A stretch of DNA of 64,000 nt from Ananas comosus (taxonomy: Eukaryota; Streptophyta; Magnoliopsida; Poales; Bromeliaceae), in contig NC_033622.1 of the NCBI RefSeq assembly GCF_001540865.1, forward strand, positions 8,298,119 through 8,362,118. Direction: 5' to 3'. The first letter of the stretch is position 1. Every line of letters starts with the position of its first letter. The translations under genes were made by a program, and so were the position numbers. A model generated the notes under the pieces. The model was not told the DNA's origin and made no database searches. It saw only the letters and a program-made list of their open reading frames with translations. This document shows positions 58,993-64,000 of this stretch, one piece after another.

Positions 58993-59340
58993 TCAATTGA
59001 CTAATATAAGCAATAGTGTATTTATACTGATAGGATAGCCATCTGATGTTGATGATGCAGAATGCACATTCTGTAGTCCAGGAATATGCGTCATGATCAT
59101 TTGCAACTGAGCTTGAAATTCTGCACAAATTTCTAAACGCATTTCTAAGCGTATCCGCCGCTCCCTCTCCTCTGCCTCTAATTGTAAGCGACATTCCCGC
59201 TCCTCTGCCTCGATCTTAAAACGACGCTCCCGTTCCTCCGCCTCAAGCCTTAAGTGATGTTCGCGCTCCTCTGCTAATAGAAAATAGAAGTCCAATTGTG
59301 CACCAGGAGAGAACATTGACCAACTCGATCTATTACACAC
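58993..59340 (-). pseudogene. CACTA-type transposase C-terminal scrap with coiled-coil repeat
   Basis: An open frame of about 115 codons without a true ATG at its upstream end. Residues 23-66 are four copies of an 11-residue repeat, AEEREhrLrLE (DNA 59143-59274). Then comes EICAEFQAQLQMIMTHIPGLQ. Charged coiled-coil repeats followed by a Q/M-rich stretch like this are common at the C-terminus of plant En/Spm-type transposase proteins. This is recognition by style, not a domain proof. It looks like a fragment of a larger lost gene. Confidence 0.5.
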
Positions 59341-59642
59341 TGAGTCATTGCATTATTAACTATATATATATTTTGTTTTTTTATACTTCAATATTTGATA
59401 GATGCTTCAAATGGCATGTGCCTAAATATTGTAACTTACTTGATTAATGAATGAACTTAATTAGTTATTCATATCTAATTTCTTGATCTTTTTGTGATCA
59501 CAGTAGACATATTTAATGGACACATGAGAACATCAAGGTTATCGTAAATAAATAGGTAAAACAGTAAAAGCCTCAATTAGCAAACAATCTAAACTGCTTT
59601 TGAATTCAAAACACGAAAAATGCAATTGTTGAAGAACATACA

Positions 59643-59727
59643 TATGAATAAAGTATTCTTCCTGTCATTCTGTTAGCTTTGCTGTTAACAGGTACTCTAC
59701 TAAGGATGTACATATAATACTCAAACA
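59643..59727. repeat. Duplicated 80-bp segment, copy 1
   Basis: The segment contains CTGTTAGCTTTGCTGTTAAC and TACTAAGGATGTACATATAA. It recurs at about 60985-61064 with three or four differences. The two copies flank the TA arrays, the MITE pair and a gap. Confidence 0.8.
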
Positions 59728-59742
59728 TATATATATATATAT

Positions 59743-59782
<40 letters not shown>

Positions 59783-59866
59783 GCATATATATACATGTAT
59801 ATATATACATATATATACATGTATATACATATATATATATACATATATATACATATATAGACTCCG
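59728..59866. repeat. TA-rich microsatellite array
   Basis: Long TA runs interspersed with TATACATATA and TGTATATG units. The open frames through it (Tyr-Ile repeats) are artefacts. Confidence 0.9.
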
Positions 59867-60290
59867 GCTACTATACTATCGATAGTACCAAGCTCTTGGT
59901 ACTATTGAGTTTTCTACCGTCAGATCTACTCTTTTATCATTTCCACCCGTTAGATTATACTATTAAACTAACTACCCACTCGACCCTAGGGGACCACTAT
60001 CAATTTAACTGGGGACCACTATCATCCTAACCGCTCATCTTTTCATCCAACAGCCGAAAACTCAATAGTACTAAGCCCTTGGTACTATTGAGTTTTCTAT
60101 CGTTAGATCTACCCTTTGATCATTTCCACCCGTTAGATTATACTATTAAACTAACTACCCACTCGACCCTAGGGGACCACTATCAATTTAACTGGGGACC
60201 ACTATCATCCTAACCGCTCATCTTTTCATCCAACAACCGAAAATTCAATAGTACCAAGGGCTTGGTACTATTTATAGTATAGTAGCTTAA
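59867..60290. mobile_element. Tandem MITE: two 183-bp units
   Basis: The units start at 59896 and 60079, and a third partial start lies at 60262, so the period is exactly 183 bp. The units differ at only a few positions. Each is bounded by the inverted pair TTGGTACTATTGAGTTTTC and GAAAACTCAATAGTAC. The outer ends read GGCTACTATACTATCGATAG and its near inverse complement. TA runs flank both sides, which suggests insertion into TA. Confidence 0.85.
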
Positions 60291-60357
60291 TTCTATATAT
60301 ATATACATACATACATATATATACATACGTACATATATATATATATATATATATAAT

Positions 60358-60600
60358 TAGGCTGGAATACTATTAATAGTAAAACGCTCTTTTCGCTATC
60401 AAGTTTTTAACCCTTGGATGAAAAATTCTAGGGTCAGGATGATATTAGTCGGTTAGAACTGAGTGGTCCCCCTAGGGTTGAGTGGTCCCCACTGGGTTAT
60501 AGTATTTAAACCAATGGTTAGAAATAATGAAAAGAGTTGATCCAAAGGCTAAAAAACTGGTAGCAACAATGAGATTTTGCTACTAATAGTAGCCCAGTCC
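60358..60600. mobile_element. Related MITE, single divergent unit
   Basis: The left end reads GGCTGGAATACTATTAATAG and the right end, inverted, reads GGACTGGGCTACTATTAGTA. Internal words such as GAGTGGTCCCC are the reverse complement of the GGGGACCACT of the 183-bp units, so it is the same family in the opposite orientation. TA runs lie at 60334-60354 and 60619-60640. Confidence 0.7.
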
Positions 60601-60602
60601 AA

Positions 60603-60640
<38 letters not shown>

Positions 60641-60970
60641 NNNNNNNNNNNNNNNNNNNNNNNNNNNNNNNNNNNNNNNNNNNNNNNNNNNNNNNNNNNN
60701 NNNNNNNNNNNNNNNNNNNNNNNNNNNNNNNNNNNNNNNNNNNNNNNNNNNNNNNNNNNNNNNNNNNNNNNNNNNNNNNNNNNNNNNNNNNNNNNNNNNN
60801 NNNNNNNNNNNNNNNNNNNNNNNNNNNNNNNNNNNNNNNNNNNNNNNNNNNNNNNNNNNNNNNNNNNNNNNNNNNNNNNNNNNNNNNNNNNNNNNNNNNN
60901 NNNNNNNNNNNNNNNNNNNNNNNNNNNNNNNNNNNNNNNNNNNNNNNNNNNNNNNNNNNNNNNNNNNNNN
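60641..60970. other. Assembly gap (Ns)
   Basis: A run of 330 unknown bases starting inside a TA microsatellite. Confidence 1.
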
Positions 60971-60984
60971 ATTTGAGTGTTATA

Positions 60985-61064
60985 TACATATGAATAGAGT
61001 ATTCTTCCTCTCATTCTGTTAGCTTTGCTGTTAACAGGTACTTTACTAAGGATGTACATATAAT
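60985..61064. repeat. Duplicated 80-bp segment, copy 2
   Basis: The second copy of the segment at 59643-59727, right after the gap. Confidence 0.8.
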
Positions 61065-61079
61065 ATATATATATATATA

Positions 61080-62895
61080 TATAGCACTCAAATACACACT
61101 TAATTAATCACTCTCTTCATGCTAACAGTAATGCTAATAGATGATGGTTTAAACCTGCTATATGCTACCTCTACCTTAAGTGTAACATTTCTTCGTGGAA
61201 TAGTTAGTCGACGTGTCGCTAAGCAGATCAATAGTTGGTTTTCGTCGACTTGTTAATAGGAAATAGAAGTTATCCATGAATGTGTAACTGATATTACTAT
61301 TCAAAAATTTCTGAAAAACTTAAAAAATCATTGCAAATATTGAAGGCAATTTAGAGGTTTTCAAGACGAGGCAAAGGGATCGAATTTCTAAAGCTTGCAA
61401 ATGACTTTGAAATTAACTAGATAACTCCAAACAAACCTTATTTTAAGCAATTTCATTCTAACGCGTACATCTAATAATTCTTCTAATAGTATACTGAATA
61501 ATACAATTAATAAACAGAATGTTCAAACTCCTTTCGACAGCTATTAAAATCATGTATACAGTGCAAAGGCAACTCTGTATAATTGCAAGTACTACAAATT
61601 GCCCTTTCCCTATCATTTAGGTTTCCTACTATAAAGGGACCGGTTATGAAGAGTTTTTAACAGAAAAATGCCACAAAGTTGCCTTTGTACTAAATTTTTG
61701 TATATAGTACAAAAGCAAGTCCATATAATTGCAAGTAATACAAATTACCCTTTCCCTATGATTTAGGTTTCTGACTATTAAGGCACCAGTAATGAAGAGT
61801 TTTTACGAGAAAACTGCCACATAGTAGACATCTGAGCTGTAGTCATCTAATGTAAAAGTTAGTCTCATAAGATGATAGAAGAAAAACTTATAATTGGCGA
61901 GTTCATAACCTAGCAAATTGCCTTTTCTTGTTTTACACACTATGATAATTTGAGACTAATAATGTACCAAAGCTAACAGGCTCTCTGAAAGGTTCCTAAT
62001 GCTTGATTATAAATACATGACTGTGATAGTCATGTTCTAAGCAAATATAAGGCATTCACAAGCTTTTTGAAGCAAACAGGTTGTTTAATCACTGGAGTCC
62101 TTGCAAAACTGTTTATCGAAATGATCATATGATCTTTACTTAATCTCCCTTTTAGTAACTTCTAGTTCTACAAGCTTTAGTCAATTACCGTAACTCAAAA
62201 ACTTACAACAATGTTTTTTTCATTAGTCCGGTCCTTGGATTGAGAAATACTAAGATGCAATCCAAATTCATAAAACTATTTCAATGGTTAGGTCTTCATG
62301 TGGCCTAGGGACTTGAGATAAAAGAAAACAATGTGGGAAATTCATCAGCAGATCCTTCTATTGTCTACTAATTGTTTGGACTTAAACAAAAGGACTTCAT
62401 ACATCAGTTACCACTGATTACAAAATTCCCTAATTGAAAGAAAATAGATTTTTGAACTTTGTAGAGTTATGCTGGTGTTGTGAAGTGTGAACTAACAAAA
62501 CAGAAAAGAAAAACAACTTAATATGTGTCTCTTAGATCTAAAATGAAAGATAACAGCAAAGAAGAAGAGAAGTATTCAAAATTAGTTAAGGCACTCAGAT
62601 GATGATACAACAGGAAGGGTGGATGTTCTGTTAATTTGCTACGAGGCTGAGGCTTTTGTCGGAATAAATTATATGTATCGAATCATCAACTAGTCTTTAA
62701 GCACTCTATCAATGTCACAAACTTCAATCTTAGCTGACGCACATTGCAAATAGCAAGAGCGTTTATGCCTATAGTTCTTACACAAGAACAACCACAACCA
62801 CTAGAACAAAGGCTTTAGCCTCAAATGTTACTGGTGTTGGCTATATGGATCATATTCTACCAAGCTTACACTGTTTTGCAAAATAAAATAGTAAT
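61080..62895. other. AT-rich non-genic DNA with a 146-bp tandem duplication
   Basis: No gene is supported. TATAATTGCAAGTA followed by CAAATT and CCCTTTCCCTAT occurs at about 61578 and again at 61724, an imperfect tandem duplication with a period of 146 bp spanning about 61559-61850. Confidence 0.6.
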
Positions 62896-62899
62896 CTTC

Positions 62900-63839
62900 T
62901 CAGCAAGCCCTGAAAGAACAAACATCAAAATTCACCATCTCGCACTATATGCTTGTCTACTGTGCTTTTGCACCTCACTCATTTTCTGTTGTCTACTCTA
63001 CAGTATTCTCATCTATTGTGTCATGATCTAGTTGTAGAGTAGCATTGTTTATGATTAGTTGTCATGATTTGATTACAGTGGTTGGTGACATTCATATTAG
63101 TTACACAGTGATATTGTATATCCGTTGTATGATGACTTTTCGTATCTCGTACATGGTGACTTGGTTATATAGACCTTATAAGCTAGCGACACGGTGACAT
63201 TTTCTTCGGGAACAGTAGACCTGATTGGTCGGTGACTCTTTGTGGATTACTCTTTTGGCTAGCTGTTGTTGTTGGCCATTGAGCATGTTACATCGATTGC
63301 TACAGCTCGTGAGCATCTTCATGTACACTAGCGGTATGATCCACCATAAAAGGGTGTTTTTTTTTTCGAAAATGTAGTTGTACATCTGACCCATGAGCCT
63401 TACAAGGTGCCTGTTAGAGTTATATGCCAGGTAGGCGAGCAGGATGTGGTTTAGGTCTTTAGACCAATATGGCAAATGACTTTGTTGCTGGCATCATTGA
63501 TTCATTTAATGCATTGGTGTACTCTGTTGTTCTTTATAATAGTTGATAGTTGTATCTTGATTGGCAGTTGTAGTTCCTTTCTGATCATTATTGCTACTGT
63601 TTTGATGCTACAGTAGTGGTTAGTATTGTATTTATTACCAATTTTCAGTCTATTGCTAATGTACCAAATTCACCTATTTACTATTGTTGATTATCTCTTC
63701 CATCTGTCGGTGAGTATAGCTTGCCTTCGCCGGCTTGCGGTACCCACTGGGAGGGGAGACGTGTTTATATGTTCTCATCCCCTATTATTTTTCAGGTGAC
63801 GTGGGTGGTGAGCATTGGGACAGTGCGCGAGGACGATAC
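62900..63839 (+). mobile_element. LTR fragment related to solo LTR A
   Basis: The segment follows the order of 12600-13440 in LTR A: GGTGAC...TTGGTCGGT repeats, TTGGCTA...CATCGAT, a pentad of GTGCCTGTTAG-type text, GGCTTGCGGTACCCACTGGG, GGGGAGACGTG...TTCTCATCCCC and a TTTTTCAG acceptor at 63793-63795. It is cut at 63839 by another LTR. The pentamer GATAC (63835-63839) is the predicted target site. Confidence 0.7.
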
Positions 63840-64000
63840 TGTCACGCCCCGGGGCCGATTTTCAAAGCCATTTTGAAAATTCATTACCATTTTGAAAACT
63901 CAGAGTCGCAGAAGACGTGCAATTTTTTTTTTTTTTTCAACCTGGCCCACGTGACGTACAGACCCGCCACAAATACAAAGTTCATCTGTCCACTCGGACA
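63840..64000 (-). mobile_element. 3' end of another LTR, running out of the window
   Basis: The forward text TGTCACGCCCCGGGGCCGATT is the inverse of the GGGGCGTGACA terminus shared by all the long LTRs here. The element is on the minus strand and its start lies beyond the window. Confidence 0.75.

Noticed and set aside
59606..60030. Tyr/Ile-rich frames of 82-93 codons
   Set aside because: They are translations of TA microsatellite.
60549..61059. Open frames across the second N gap
   Set aside because: They exist only because Ns contain no stop codons; the rest is TA repeat.

Overview
The window is nuclear DNA from a flowering plant, very probably a monocot. The evidence is nested Ty3/gypsy and Ty1/copia retrotransposons, CACTA-type and other inverted-repeat DNA elements, long TA microsatellites, and a single compact calmodulin-like gene. 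The set of long-LTR Del/Tekay-like chromoviruses made me think of pineapple or another bromeliad, but that is a guess the sequence cannot prove. There is no operon, CRISPR array, rRNA or tRNA.

Layout. Positions 1-8566 are mostly non-genic, with MITE fragments and the only convincing host gene, a four-EF-hand calcium-binding protein on the minus strand (5189-5692) with its own TATA box. Positions 8567-14498 hold an element with long inverted arms and a GC-rich core, split by a 4.1 kb solo LTR (9988-14077). Positions 14499-17804 hold a CACTA remnant, a fold-back element and a cluster of 19-bp palindromes. Positions 17805-22020 are a 5'-truncated, decayed Ty1/copia element on the minus strand with its 3' LTR. 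Positions 22021-22360 are a CACTA end, joined directly to an internally deleted Ty3/gypsy element (22364-29923) whose 3' LTR contains a solo LTR. A second gypsy pol (29929-33137) is interrupted by another solo LTR, and its C-terminus resumes at 36618. Positions 34099-48185 are a third gypsy element on the minus strand with gag and pol. Positions 48186-58910 are a pile of nested or abutting LTRs. Positions 58916-64000 hold a CACTA transposase scrap, TA arrays, a 183-bp tandem MITE pair, sequence gaps and two more LTR pieces.

The LTRs share a modular plan although their sequences differ. Each has TGT at the 5' end with a near-terminal hairpin. Most have palindromes with an ACCGGT core in the presumed U3, then a CT-rich leader. 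A GAG/GTAAG-type splice donor follows. Far downstream a hairpin sits immediately before a pyrimidine/CAG acceptor, and the LTR ends in (G)GGCGTGACA. This suggests an intron inside the LTR itself and is the most interesting pattern here. Nearly all premature stops in the pol remnants are explained by single C-to-T or G-to-A transitions, as expected after long cytosine methylation.

Assembly caution. Six isolated single-N characters (861, 33931, 34403, 36854, 42923, 43585) mark contig joins. Target-site duplications and split elements show that the pieces at 33932-34402 and 34404-36853 are in the wrong order, and that a 1,330-bp pol segment is present twice around an unrelated 661-bp LTR fragment. 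Two larger gaps lie at 57831-58381 and 60641-60970.
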